Shown here: one piece after another, positions 49,493 to 58,851 of the stretch
Layout of the letters: each line of letters opens with the position of its first letter
How positions within the stretch are numbered: position 1 is the first letter of the stretch
Assembly (NCBI GenBank): GCA_020465985.1
Contig: JAANYP010000250.1
Coordinates: 221,168-285,167, forward strand
DNA from: Centrapalus pauciflorus
Taxonomy: Eukaryota; Streptophyta; Magnoliopsida; Asterales; Asteraceae
Length of the DNA stretch: 64,000 bases
Direction of reading: 5' to 3'
Made by a program: the position numbers and the translations under genes
Notes under the pieces: model-generated
Seen by the model: the letters and a program-made list of their open reading frames with translations, nothing else
The model's database searches: none
Told to the model about the DNA's origin: nothing

Positions 49493-49852
49493 TTACAGTT
49501 GTGAAAGTTTCTGCTTAATTGCCTTTAAAAATTCTCTTTTCATCTCTTCTTTATCACAAAATATCTTCACTGAACTCAGTTGCAATAACCATGCCCTTGG
49601 AAGATCAAAGAATTCAAAATTGAAGAACATGCTGGATCCATTTGCAAATTTGTGTCTATATGTCTTTGATTTCACATACAGATCAACATGTGCAATCTTC
49701 ATATCCTTGGCATCTTCTATATCCCTTCTGACAGATTCTGGATCAAAAATGCTCTTCAGATCCTTTACACTCTGCTTGACCCAGAAAAGTGGAGACCTAG
49801 ATTGACTAACAGTTCCAATACGATGCATTTGAGTCAACTCTTCTCTGGTCAT
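49493..49852 (-). CDS. Env-like frame, C-terminal piece
   Basis: 119 codons in a different frame from the 635-codon frame that ends at 49806, overlapping it by about 45 bp. The text MTREELTQMHRIGTVSQS reads as the natural continuation, so a frameshift, or a programmed shift, probably separates them. Content is FWVKQSVKDLKSIF, KTYRHKFANGSSMFFNFEFF and LPRAWLLQLS, then a lysine-rich end. It resembles C-terminal ends of the large accessory proteins in Asteraceae Copia elements. Function unknown. Confidence 0.5.
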   Translation of the reverse strand: MTREELTQMHRIGTVSQSRSPLFWVKQSVKDLKSIFDPESVRRDIEDAKDMKIAHVDLYVKSKTYRHKFANGSSMFFNFEFFDLPRAWLLQLSSVKIFCDKEEMKREFLKAIKQKLSQL

Positions 49853-51713
49853 CTTCTGAACAAGGTGGACTATGCTTTTTGTATTCTTCCTCAGGACCAG
49901 CTTCTCTTTTGACTACAAAATGATATTTTAAGTCAATGTCATCCATTGACTTAGCATACCAATATTTAATAGGAGGCTTGGAGAAGTCATGCTGATCGAG
50001 GGCTTTTTCAGTTTCCATCACCTTTTGAAGCTGATGTTCAAACAACACCCTTTTCACCTGATCAAGCTTTGCCTGTTGAATAGCTTCTGATTGAGGATCA
50101 TTAGCAACAACTTGAACAGGAGGAGAAGGATCACTGACACCAGCTTGAGGATCACTGACACCAGCTTGAACTGGTTCTTGTTGGCTTTGGACTTGATGGG
50201 AGACTTTGGCTGCTTTCTGTTTCTTCATCTCTTTGTCATGTATATCTTGCAGTTTTTCTGTTGGCCATGACTGAGCCATTATCCTTGGAATTCCAACTAA
50301 TGAAGAGAAGTTGATCAAAAATTTTCTGTGCTCTGCCTTTGAATGCCCTCTTGGCATTTTCCTTTTCTTTTGATTCTGCTTGACCACAAACCCTCTTAGG
50401 TAATCACCTAAGGTTTCATCATCTTTCATTGGAGCATGGGTTTGCTGGTCCAAGAGATCATCCTGTTCCTTTGCTAATTTTCTAGTAAGTTCAACATCAT
50501 GAGCAACCTGGGCTTCTTTAGAAGAAAATTTAAGCTTTGGAGATTCAATGAGTATGCCTTTGCCCTTATCTCTGGATGTAGATGCTGTAGCTTGGACTGT
50601 ACTGACTGGAGCCTGATTCCCTTCTCTGATAACAACCCCAGTTGTTCTGATCGGAGCAGCATGAGTTTCTAGGCTAACAGCTTGAGTAGCTGTTGGGACT
50701 GTTAGCTTAGAATCTGGGACTGTTGGAGCAGGAGTTGAAGCTGTTTGGACTGAACTAGGGATCTCCTGATTCTCCCCCTTTTTGGATGCATTGGTTAGGC
50801 CAGGAGGACCTACAACCTTTGCCATTAGGGCTCGAATCATCTTCTCAAGTTGAATAATCTTATTTCCACAGAGGGTGAACCCCTGATGAAAATAATACAT
50901 TCTCTGATGTTGAACTGCAACTGTCTGTTGGAGAGTTGTGATTTGTGCCCCCTGTGTAGCAATAAGGGACTGGTAATGCTCCAATACTGCTACAACAGGT
51001 TTCAGCTGAGGATCCGTTAATATCATTAGTTGCAGACTAGCCTCAAGATCATCAAATGAGAGTGGTAATTGTGATCTATCACTGGCAAGAATTCCAGAAG
51101 TAGAAACATCTGGGCCCCTCTTTTCTTGGTACTGGGGACTTCCAGAAGGTGCTTGCACACCCTTTGTTGCCATGGGAGTGGTCTTATTGATGTTGACACT
51201 GACCTGTGCCTCTTGTGCAGAGACATTAGTAGTGTCAGCTACAGAACCCATATGGACATCCTCTGTTGGGATGGCCACCTCCAAATTGAGGATGGGAGTG
51301 TCCTCAGTGGGTGCCCTTTGGATAGTCTGTGCAGAAGTGTCCTCCTGCATAGGGATATTTGGCTCTGGTATTAGGGCTGAGGAGGAAGGAGCTCTTGAAA
51401 CCCTTTGTCTTTTATATAATATGAGTGGGGATGTGAGTTTGATAGAAGGAGAAGATGGAGTATTTGTATCATGAGGAGTGGGTTGGGGTCCTGGGGGTGA
51501 AGCAGTGATGGAAGGCTGAGCCTGCTCAGGACCCTCTCCTCTGTTTATTGGATTGATGCCCAACATTGCAGAGGGCAATGGGACATCGATATTCAACAAA
51601 TTGGCACTAGGTTTTAAAACTCTTTTTATTGATGGTAAAGAGTACCTATGGGAAACATGTATCCTTTTATGTACATTGAAATTATTGCAAGTTCTTGCAA
51701 TTATTTCAGCCAA
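49806..51713 (-). CDS. Sirevirus-like env-like protein, 635 codons
   Basis: A long uninterrupted frame after pol, where Sireviruses carry the env-like gene. The protein is low in hydrophobic segments and rich in Pro, Ser, Thr and Gln (TASPPGPQPTPHDTNTPSSP; QPEPVQAG-like repeats VSDPQAGVSDPSPP). It has a coiled-coil-like centre (LEHYQSLIATQGAQITTLQQ) and a basic cluster (KQNQKKRKMPRGHSKAEHRK) that could be a nuclear localisation signal. No signal peptide or clear transmembrane helix is seen, so env is a positional name. A TGA just upstream (51714-51716) separates it from the 193-codon frame at 51717-52298, which looks like its N-terminal part. Confidence 0.65.
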   Translation of the reverse strand: MAEIIARTCNNFNVHKRIHVSHRYSLPSIKRVLKPSANLLNIDVPLPSAMLGINPINRGEGPEQAQPSITASPPGPQPTPHDTNTPSSPSIKLTSPLILYKRQRVSRAPSSSALIPEPNIPMQEDTSAQTIQRAPTEDTPILNLEVAIPTEDVHMGSVADTTNVSAQEAQVSVNINKTTPMATKGVQAPSGSPQYQEKRGPDVSTSGILASDRSQLPLSFDDLEASLQLMILTDPQLKPVVAVLEHYQSLIATQGAQITTLQQTVAVQHQRMYYFHQGFTLCGNKIIQLEKMIRALMAKVVGPPGLTNASKKGENQEIPSSVQTASTPAPTVPDSKLTVPTATQAVSLETHAAPIRTTGVVIREGNQAPVSTVQATASTSRDKGKGILIESPKLKFSSKEAQVAHDVELTRKLAKEQDDLLDQQTHAPMKDDETLGDYLRGFVVKQNQKKRKMPRGHSKAEHRKFLINFSSLVGIPRIMAQSWPTEKLQDIHDKEMKKQKAAKVSHQVQSQQEPVQAGVSDPQAGVSDPSPPVQVVANDPQSEAIQQAKLDQVKRVLFEHQLQKVMETEKALDQHDFSKPPIKYWYAKSMDDIDLKYHFVVKREAGPEEEYKKHSPPCSEDDQRRVDSNASYWNC

Positions 51714-51716
51714 AAA

Positions 51717-52298
51717 TCAAGGGTACATCAAAAATTTCCCATTCTTTAGGGCATGATGCCTTAACATACCCTGAAAAATCATATTTGAAAAATTGAACTG
51801 TTGGCCCGTTGATAAACACACTAAGACAGTGGTTATATTTGAAGAAAATTCTGACCAACCAGTTCTTTTAGGGCTTATGCACTGTTGTATAACATGTACA
51901 AGGTATTTCCACTTAGGGGCAAAATGTGCTTTAAAGAAAGTAAAAGAATCAGTAGGGCCCCTATACCCTATAGCAAAAAGGCCTTCATGTAAGGTAGTAA
52001 GAGATAGATCGGTTATACCTGCGGCATCTTGAAGATGCAAGTGTTGGCGGATGAGTTCCTCAGTGATAGTGACAGTGTTGCCATCGATTTTGGATGTCAA
52101 AGAAGTGACTTCGTTGATGGTTTTGACAGAGGCATATTTCCAAAACTGTTCTATATGGGATATATAGATGGTAGGATTGATAGTGAGGGCATGATGGATA
52201 TGGGAACTTCGAAGGAAGTCCATCATGTCATGGAATGGTTGAAGGTCAGTGTGTTTGAGAGAATAGGGGAGACAGTTGTGTTCTTTGACAAACTCCAT
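51717..52298 (-). CDS. Sirevirus-like env-like protein, N-terminal part
   Basis: 193 codons, starting MEFVKEHNCLPYSLKHTD. Conserved-looking text (HALTINPTIYISHIEQFW, VTITEELIRQHLHLQDAAG, APKWKYLVHVIQQCISPK, TTVLVCLSTGQQFNFS) matches proteins I know as abundant in Asteraceae Copia elements, usually fused to a long Ser/Pro/Gln-rich tail. Here a TGA divides it from that tail (49806-51713). No known enzymatic domain. Confidence 0.65.
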   Translation of the reverse strand: MEFVKEHNCLPYSLKHTDLQPFHDMMDFLRSSHIHHALTINPTIYISHIEQFWKYASVKTINEVTSLTSKIDGNTVTITEELIRQHLHLQDAAGITDLSLTTLHEGLFAIGYRGPTDSFTFFKAHFAPKWKYLVHVIQQCISPKRTGWSEFSSNITTVLVCLSTGQQFNFSNMIFQGMLRHHALKNGKFLMYP

Positions 52299-52536
52299 TA
52301 ACGATCAAACGGTGATTTAGGGTTTTAGAGAAGTGTGTGTGAATCGCTCAGAGAGAAAAGGAAGGTCATGGAAGATATTTTTGCAACTGGTAGTTGCAAT
52401 TGAACGAAACTGGAACCTTTAAAGGTTTGGGGGTTTCGAAAATATCTAATCCCGCGCACACACTTATAAAAATTTACCGAATTACCCTGCACACTTTGAG
52501 AGATCAAGTGAAACAACTAACAGTCCGAGTGAAATG

Positions 52537-52572
52537 AACTAGCAGCTTGAGAAAAGACTCAAGCTGTTAGTT
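52537..52572. other. Stem-loop between pol and env-like gene
   Basis: AACTAGCAGCTTGAG and CTCAAGCTGTTAGTT form a 15-bp stem with one mismatch (GU-pairable in the minus-strand RNA) and a 6-base loop. It stands in the non-coding gap between the RNase H end (52673) and the env-like start (52298). Its arms share the CAGCTTGA core with the direct repeats of the LTR. Confidence 0.6.
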
Positions 52573-52672
52573 GAAAAGTAAGCATATTCTAATGAAACAG
52601 TGTCTCCCCCTTAATCAAGCATATGAAATAAATATATTCTTCATAAAATAAGAGAGAATGATGAAAAACAAA

Positions 52673-53754
52673 TTAATCCATATTAACCATGCCAATATTT
52701 GATACTAGGAAGGTGAACCTTCCTACATCAAATGGTTTTGTAAATAGATCAGCTAACTGATCATCAGTATGAATTTTGGTAACTTGGATTAATTTCTTCT
52801 CATTACAATCTCTTATAAAATGAAATCTGATGTCTATATGCTTGGTTTTGGGAAATTTCACTGGATTTTGTACAATGCTTATTGCAGTTGAGTTGTCAAT
52901 GTAAATAGGAGTGGATAAGAAGTTCATATCATAGTCTCTCAGTTGATTTTGAATCCACATCACTTGGGAACAGCAGCTGGCAGCTGCTACATACTCTGCT
53001 TCAATAGATGAGGTGGAGACAGTTGTTTGCTTTTTGCACTGCCAAGAGACCAGTCTTGCTCCTAGATATTGACATCCACCAGTTGTGGACTTTCTGTCAA
53101 TGTTGCATCCTCCATAATCACTGTCAGAATAGGCTATTAGTTCAAGAGGAGAGTCTTTTGGATACCAGAGGCCCAAATGTGGTTGGCCTTTGAGATATCT
53201 AAAGATTCTCTTCACAGCAAATAGGTGTGAGTCCTTTGGAGCACATTGAAACCTGGCACAAACACAAACAGCAAACATTATATCAGTTCTAGAAGATGTG
53301 AGGTACATAAGTGAACCTATCAAGGATCTATATAAGTGAATGTCCACATCTACTCCATCTTTGTCTGCATCAAGCTGCTTGTGAGTGTCCATTGGAGTAC
53401 TAGCAACTTTGGTATCTTTGTAACCAAACTTTTCCAGTATGTCTTTAACATACTTTGATTGACTTATGAAGAGACCTGAGGGCTTCTGCTTGACCTGCAA
53501 TCCTAGAAAGAAGGTGAGTTCTCCCATTGAACTCATTTAAAACTTTTTGTGCACCAATGCCTCAAACTCTTTGCACAGACTGTCATTAGTAGACCCAAAG
53601 ATGATATCATCAACATAGATCTGAACAAGCAGAATCTCAGATTTGATGGACTTTGTGAATCAAGTTTTGTCCAGAGTACCTCTCTTGAATCCATTCTGTA
53701 GAAGGTATGATGACAGAGTATCATACCATGCTCTTGGGGCTTGGTGGAGTCCAT
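52673..53754 (-). pseudogene. Copia RT C-end and RNase H
   Basis: 287 codons from 53536: GELTFFLGLQVKQ, SKYVKDILEKFGY, SLIGSLMYLTSSRTDIMFAV, ELIAYSDSDYGGCNIDRKST (RNase H first Asp), STSSIEAEYVAAASCC (Glu) and TKHIDIRFHFIRD, with a natural end at 52673. The upstream piece 53754-53533 lies in another frame. It includes the region that should hold the YVDDI catalytic loop (53600-53640), so one or more frameshifts hit the polymerase active-site region. Confidence 0.8.
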
Positions 53755-55060
53755 AGAGGGCTTTGTCTAATTTGTAGACTCTGTCTGGATACTTGTAGTC
53801 CTCAAATCCAGGAGGTTGACACACATAGACCTCTTCTTCAATTGTACCATACAGGAATGCAGACTTCACATCCATTTGGTATACTTTAAACCCTTTGAAG
53901 CTTGCATAGGCTAGGAACAGTCTGATGGCTTCTATTCTTGCTACTGGAGCAAAGACATCATCATAATCTATTCCTTCTTCTTGAGTGTATCCTTGTGCTA
54001 CCAGTCTTGCTTTGTTCTTGATGACGATCCCTCTCTCATCCTTCTTGTTTCTGAACACCCATCTTGTACCAATTGCTCTCTTTCCTTTAGGAAGATCAAC
54101 TAGAGTCCATACATTATGAATCTTGAATTGCAGTAGTTCTTCCTGCATTGCCTCAATCCAAGATGGATCTTTCAAAGCCTCAGATGCCTTTTTAGGTTCT
54201 AATTGTGACATGAAACATGCATGTTCAAAGGCAACTAGACTGAATTCAGGAACTGCTGATTCAACATCAGTAGACTCCTTGTGAACCATTGTCCTTGTCT
54301 GTACAGGAGTGCGTGGATCACCCATTATCTGATTGAGAGGGTGATACTTGTGAACTCTGAGTGTTGGCTCTCTGTATGTATGAAATGAGGTTCCTAGATA
54401 TGTATCATCATCTTCAGGACCACTTGATGGTTCAGCTTCAGGAACAGCTTGACTAGTAGATGGGACTGTTTCCCTTTGTGATGGAGCTGTTCCCTCAGGA
54501 CTTGGGATTGGCACTTCATAATGTAGATTTGAATCCTGTTGGGCATCCAGTACCCCTGGTGGGTCACAAGATAGAAGTGGTAGAACAGTATACTCATCCC
54601 ATTGACCATAATCTTCAACAGTCGGAAACTTTGTGCCAACAGCTTGAACATTTGTGCTACCAGCATGAGAATTTGTGTTGGCAGCTTCAACCCTGTTTTC
54701 ATCAGTTTCTGCAGTATACTCAACAAAGCTCAGAGAATTAGTTAGTGAATCTAAATCAAACAACCAATCAGGACCAGTGCCTTTGACATTTGCAGTGTTT
54801 TCATTAAACTCAACATTGGCACTCTCTTCAATGGTTTTAGACACACTGTTATATACCCTATAGGCTTTGCTTTGAGTAGAGTATCCTACAAAGAAACCTT
54901 CTTCAGCCTCACTTTCAAACTTTCCTAAGTGAGTCTTAGTGTGAAGAATGGTGCATGAACATCCAAAGGACTTTAGAAAGGCTATTAAGGGGACTCTATG
55001 ATGGAATAACTCATATGGAGTTTTCCCTTGTGATTGAACAATTTGAACCCTATAGAACAT
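53660..55060 (-). CDS. Copia integrase C-end and reverse transcriptase N-part
   Basis: 466 codons: the integrase tail (GKTPYELFHHRVPLIAFLKS, FGCSCTILHTK, FVGYSTQSKAYRVYN) and an acidic, Gln/Ser-rich linker. The RT domain follows: WIEAMQEELLQFKIHNVW, GTRWVFRNKKDERG, VARIEAIRLFLAYAS, YQMDVKSAFLYGTIEEEVYV and YKLDKALYGLHQAPRAWYDT. It stops at 53660, before the YVDD loop, because of a frame change. It overlaps the upstream frame 55050-56060 by a few bases, again in another frame. Confidence 0.8.
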   Translation of the reverse strand: MFYRVQIVQSQGKTPYELFHHRVPLIAFLKSFGCSCTILHTKTHLGKFESEAEEGFFVGYSTQSKAYRVYNSVSKTIEESANVEFNENTANVKGTGPDWLFDLDSLTNSLSFVEYTAETDENRVEAANTNSHAGSTNVQAVGTKFPTVEDYGQWDEYTVLPLLSCDPPGVLDAQQDSNLHYEVPIPSPEGTAPSQRETVPSTSQAVPEAEPSSGPEDDDTYLGTSFHTYREPTLRVHKYHPLNQIMGDPRTPVQTRTMVHKESTDVESAVPEFSLVAFEHACFMSQLEPKKASEALKDPSWIEAMQEELLQFKIHNVWTLVDLPKGKRAIGTRWVFRNKKDERGIVIKNKARLVAQGYTQEEGIDYDDVFAPVARIEAIRLFLAYASFKGFKVYQMDVKSAFLYGTIEEEVYVCQPPGFEDYKYPDRVYKLDKALYGLHQAPRAWYDTLSSYLLQNGFKRGTLDKT

Positions 55061-56060
55061 AACAAGCTGTATTGACTGCCTCTGCCCAAAAGGTCATTGG
55101 CAGTTTGGAATTAGCTAGCATGGTTCTAGCAGCCTCAATTAAAGTTTTGTTCTTTCTTTCAGCTACGCCATTTTGTTGTGGTGTTCTTGGTGCACTATAT
55201 TGCCTTGCAATACCTTTAGACTCATAGAAACTGTTTAGGATATGATTTTTAAACTCAGTTCCATTGTCTGACCTGATCACCTTAACTTTTAAGTTGGATT
55301 GGTTTTCTATCTTAAGGATAAATGATTTAACTAGCTCAGCAGTTTCATATTTAGTCCTAAGAAAGTATACCCATGTGAATCTGGTGAAATCGTCAACAAT
55401 GACTAGACAGTAAGCTCTTTTACTCAAACTCAAAACAGATGTTGGACCAAAGAGATCCATATGAATAAGATGAAGAGCAGATGAGATTGATTTTACTTCT
55501 TTGGCCTTATGAGTTTTGTGTTGCTTGCCTTTAAGACATGCTACACAATGATCATCACAGATGAACTCCTTTTGTGGTAAACCTCTTACCAAATTCTTTT
55601 TGACCAAAACATTCATAGATTTGAAGTTCATGCGACACGTCCTTCTGTGCCAAAGAGCAGACTCATTAGATGATGCTTTGGATATCAAACAGCTTAAAGT
55701 ACTTGATTTGGATAAAAGATCTGTTTCTAAACAGTAGACATTGTCCTTTCTTGGTGTTCTAAGTAAAACCAGATTTTCAGGTATTTTAAAATCTTTTGAA
55801 AGAACAATGCACTCAGAATCTGTGAATACAACAATATTTTGTTTATCACAGATTTGAGACACACTTAGTAAATTGTACTTCAGCTGTTCAACATACAAAA
55901 CCTCATTGAAAAGCATATTGCCTGCTTTGACAGTACCTTTACCGGTGACCTTACCTCCCTTGGAATTTCCTCCAAATGCAACAAACCCTCCTTCAAAGCC
56001 TTTGAAATTTGACAAACATTCAGAATTGCCTGTCATGTGCCTAGAGCATCCACTGTCCAA
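55050..56060 (-). CDS. Copia protease end and integrase core
   Basis: 336 codons beginning MDSGCSRHMTG, the DSG active site of the Copia protease (the enzyme's N-terminal part lies upstream in a broken stretch). It continues with the gag-pre-integrase region (LWHRRTCRMNFKSMN, then CVACLKGKQHKTHK, the HHCC zinc-binding segment). In the integrase core, the catalytic residues lie in IHMDLFGPTSV, IRSDNGTEFKN and PQQNGVAERKNKTLIEAART. It ends in AEAVNTACYVL, where a frame change passes to the next piece. Confidence 0.85.
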   Translation of the reverse strand: MDSGCSRHMTGNSECLSNFKGFEGGFVAFGGNSKGGKVTGKGTVKAGNMLFNEVLYVEQLKYNLLSVSQICDKQNIVVFTDSECIVLSKDFKIPENLVLLRTPRKDNVYCLETDLLSKSSTLSCLISKASSNESALWHRRTCRMNFKSMNVLVKKNLVRGLPQKEFICDDHCVACLKGKQHKTHKAKEVKSISSALHLIHMDLFGPTSVLSLSKRAYCLVIVDDFTRFTWVYFLRTKYETAELVKSFILKIENQSNLKVKVIRSDNGTEFKNHILNSFYESKGIARQYSAPRTPQQNGVAERKNKTLIEAARTMLANSKLPMTFWAEAVNTACYVL

Positions 56061-56226
56061 ATGTCATTTTGTTTTATGTTGTGACCTGTGGGAGCCCTGC
56101 ACAAATAAAAGCTTAGTTAGTAGTGGAGTAAACCCAAACCAAGTTGGTTTTGGGTTGTCCTTGTGCATTGACATAACTAAACACTGTTTGTGACTTTTTA
56201 TACTTAGTGAGATCCACTGGTGGATT

Positions 56227-57432
56227 CTATGAGGAATATTTAGTTATGACATGAGGTATCCAGATGTTCTTTCCAACCTTTGCATTAACAGTCTCAGATG
56301 ATCCATTACCAGTTCCAGTTTTAAGCTTAGCAGTTTGAACTGGGGTTTTTGTGCTAACAACTTCAGAGTTTGCACTACCAGTTTCAACTTTAGGTCTGGC
56401 AGTTTCAACAATTGTATCAATAGTTTGATCTGAGTTTTTGCCTTTAACACACCATATCTGTTTAAAAGCTGATTTGGGTTTTGCCAAAACTTGTTTTTGG
56501 TGTGAGGACTGTTTTTTATTGACTTTTAAGAACCTGTGATCAACTGTTTTCTTTGGAACTGGTGCAACAGGTGGTTTGGCCTTAAGATTTTTTGTGTTTT
56601 GAACAAATGCTTGTTTCTGAACCACAGTCTGTTTTGCAACAGATGGTTTGTACAAGCAATGTCTGGCCAAATGATTTTTCCTGCCACAATGGAAACATCT
56701 TTTGACTGTTTTGATTGGAGAACCAGTTTTATTGGACCATAACTGGTTCTTGTTCCTTTGATTTCCCCTTACCTGCTGTTGTGTGGGAAACTTTTTGACA
56801 CCATGCTTTTGGCATGTGCAGATTGGAACAGTCTTACCCCTTTTATTACCTTTTGAGGAAGATGCAGTGTTACAGTTAGAAGATACAGAAACATGTGGAG
56901 CAGCATGGCATACACTCATCTTCTCGTTTCCTTTCTTAATGGGGGTAGAGGTTTCTATAGGTGCACTCATTGTTTTGTGTTCTCTCTCAACTTCTTTGCA
57001 CTCACAGCCTTCATTTGGAATCAGTTCTCCTTTTGATTCAGGACTGTTTTCAAGGATAGGATCTACAGTTGTCATGGACTCATCTAATGGTTCATTAACA
57101 AGCCTATCAGCAACTTCACTCATTGGATGAATGTAATTGTTGTTGTATGGGGGTGGAGTTGCTCTGTATCCTATACCTTCTTTGGGATTGAGTTGAGATT
57201 TTACCCTATCTTTAAATTGAACTTCCATTAGGTGCTCCAGCTTTTGATTTGCCAATTTGAAGTTTCCTAAATCTATATTGACAGATTCTATTTTCTTGTT
57301 AGCTTCTAACACCTTCTGTTCAGCCTCATCTAATTTCTTATTTAAAGACTTTATTTTCTTATTCAGCTCCTTTCTCCCACTCATGATATGTTCTATCATG
57401 TCCCATTTGAATCTCATTATCTTTATAGTCAT
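56227..57432 (-). CDS. Copia gag, C-terminal and second zinc knuckle
   Basis: 401 codons in the frame after 57359-58777. It opens with a coiled-coil segment (SGRKELNKKIKSLNKKLDE, LEANKKIESVNIDLGNF). It contains a second CCHC knuckle (CFHCGRKNHLARHC, about 56700-56660) and a Thr/Val/Lys-rich repetitive tail (VQTAKLKTGTGNGSSETVNA). A coiled coil and second knuckle fit a long Sirevirus-type gag. The two gag frames overlap by about 74 bp, so a frameshift joins them. Confidence 0.7.
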   Translation of the reverse strand: MTIKIMRFKWDMIEHIMSGRKELNKKIKSLNKKLDEAEQKVLEANKKIESVNIDLGNFKLANQKLEHLMEVQFKDRVKSQLNPKEGIGYRATPPPYNNNYIHPMSEVADRLVNEPLDESMTTVDPILENSPESKGELIPNEGCECKEVEREHKTMSAPIETSTPIKKGNEKMSVCHAAPHVSVSSNCNTASSSKGNKRGKTVPICTCQKHGVKKFPTQQQVRGNQRNKNQLWSNKTGSPIKTVKRCFHCGRKNHLARHCLYKPSVAKQTVVQKQAFVQNTKNLKAKPPVAPVPKKTVDHRFLKVNKKQSSHQKQVLAKPKSAFKQIWCVKGKNSDQTIDTIVETARPKVETGSANSEVVSTKTPVQTAKLKTGTGNGSSETVNAKVGKNIWIPHVITKYSS

Positions 57433-58777
57433 TAATCTGTTTTACAAGATCTTCTATGGCCTGCATGTACTCATATCTCCTTTCTTCCATCTTAGCTAGA
57501 GTTTTGCACATGCTCTCATTATGATCTCTGTACTTTTTAACCATATTTTTGCATGTTTGAGAGCAGAGTTTAGCATTTACCTCAGATGGTAGTTCAGTAG
57601 AAGTGACATTAGATGTTTCTGCCATGAGAGCTTGATTTTGAAACTCCTCTTCTGTCTGATCACTCCAGTCAAACACATTGTCTTCTTGAGAGACAAGTGC
57701 TTGTGATGATGAAGCTTGATTAGTTTGCTGGGGTCTTGGTGGCTGTTGACCTTGGGATCTGCATTCTCTGGCAAAGTGTCCAAGCTTGTGGCATTTAAAG
57801 CATTCAACTTTTGATTTATCAAATGCTGGTTTGCCTTCTGGTCTGGCTTGGAAGTTGGATCTGCCAGTTCTTTTCAGAAACCTTTTAGCCCTCATAGTCA
57901 ACATTGCATGCTGCCATTTGAAGTCTATCTCTTCTAGATCATCTAGATGAATTTGTTCTAAATCTTCAGCATTTAGAGCAAACAGTCCATCATTGGCAAC
58001 AAAAGCTTCATAATGAACTTCAGTAGAATTACCATCAGCACCTGAAAAGGAATCACAACAGTTAGATTTATCAGTTAATGTTGATGATAGCAGAGCAGTG
58101 TTATGATTATAAGAAAAGGATTTCTTTTTAGTTTCAATCTTAGTTTCAAACACTCTCAGACTGTTGTACAGGTCATCCAACTCTATTTCATCAAGAGTAT
58201 CTTCTCTTCTCCATTGGGCAGCATAGACTGTCCACTCTTCACCAAGAGATCTAAGGAATTTTCTGTTCACTTCATCTTGATCCAAGCTGACTTTGGCACT
58301 CTCCAATTCACCTATCAGTTTATTAAACCTGTCAAAGATTTGAGTAAGGTTTTCATTCTTGCCACCAGAAAAGTTTTCGTACTGCTGTTTCAGAAGGACT
58401 TTTTGATTTCTTTCAGTGCTAGCATTGCCAGCAAATCTTTTCTCTAAGGCAATCCAAAGAGAATGAGCAGTATAGAACTTTTTAAACTGGTGTTGATAAG
58501 CATTAGGAATGGCTATTTGTAAAAGTGTAAGAGCTTTCACTTCATTCATTCTCGCCTTTCTTTCAAGTTCAGTCTTTGGAGGTGTTTTTATGGGCTTGCC
58601 CTCAGCATCAAGTTCAGGATCAACTACAGGAGGAAATTCAACAGCTTCCCATATGGCATAATCAATAAATTGAATGTGCTGTTGAATCCTGAGTTTCCAC
58701 ATCTTGAACTCAATGGGTTTGAGCATAGGCACTTTGAGTCCTTGCCCAGATCCACTACTGCTGTTATCAAATTCCAT
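57359..58777 (-). CDS. Copia gag, N-terminal and capsid part
   Basis: 472 codons from ATG 58777 (MEFDNSSSGSGQGLK). The Copia capsid domain is clear: PIEFKMWKLRIQQHIQF, ALTLLQIAIPNAYQHQFKKF, SLWIALEKRFAGN, NLTQIFDRFNKLIGELE and VNRKFLRSLGEEW. A CCHC zinc knuckle CFKCHKLGHFAREC sits at about 57810-57770, followed by a Gln-rich spacer. It begins 75 bp after the 5' LTR and primer-binding site. It is open throughout, so this part of gag may still be translatable. Confidence 0.85.
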   Translation of the reverse strand: MEFDNSSSGSGQGLKVPMLKPIEFKMWKLRIQQHIQFIDYAIWEAVEFPPVVDPELDAEGKPIKTPPKTELERKARMNEVKALTLLQIAIPNAYQHQFKKFYTAHSLWIALEKRFAGNASTERNQKVLLKQQYENFSGGKNENLTQIFDRFNKLIGELESAKVSLDQDEVNRKFLRSLGEEWTVYAAQWRREDTLDEIELDDLYNSLRVFETKIETKKKSFSYNHNTALLSSTLTDKSNCCDSFSGADGNSTEVHYEAFVANDGLFALNAEDLEQIHLDDLEEIDFKWQHAMLTMRAKRFLKRTGRSNFQARPEGKPAFDKSKVECFKCHKLGHFARECRSQGQQPPRPQQTNQASSSQALVSQEDNVFDWSDQTEEEFQNQALMAETSNVTSTELPSEVNAKLCSQTCKNMVKKYRDHNESMCKTLAKMEERRYEYMQAIEDLVKQINDYKDNEIQMGHDRTYHEWEKGAE

Positions 58778-58837
58778 TGCAGAAAATTAAAATTTTAAAA
58801 GAAAGCTTCTGACTTTGAAAACAAAGAAAAACCTGTT

Positions 58838-58849
58838 GCTCTGATACCA
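58838..58849 (-). other. Sirevirus-like primer-binding site
   Basis: Minus strand TGGTATCAGAGC two bases beyond the 5' LTR end. Confidence 0.8.
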
Positions 58850-58851
58850 CT

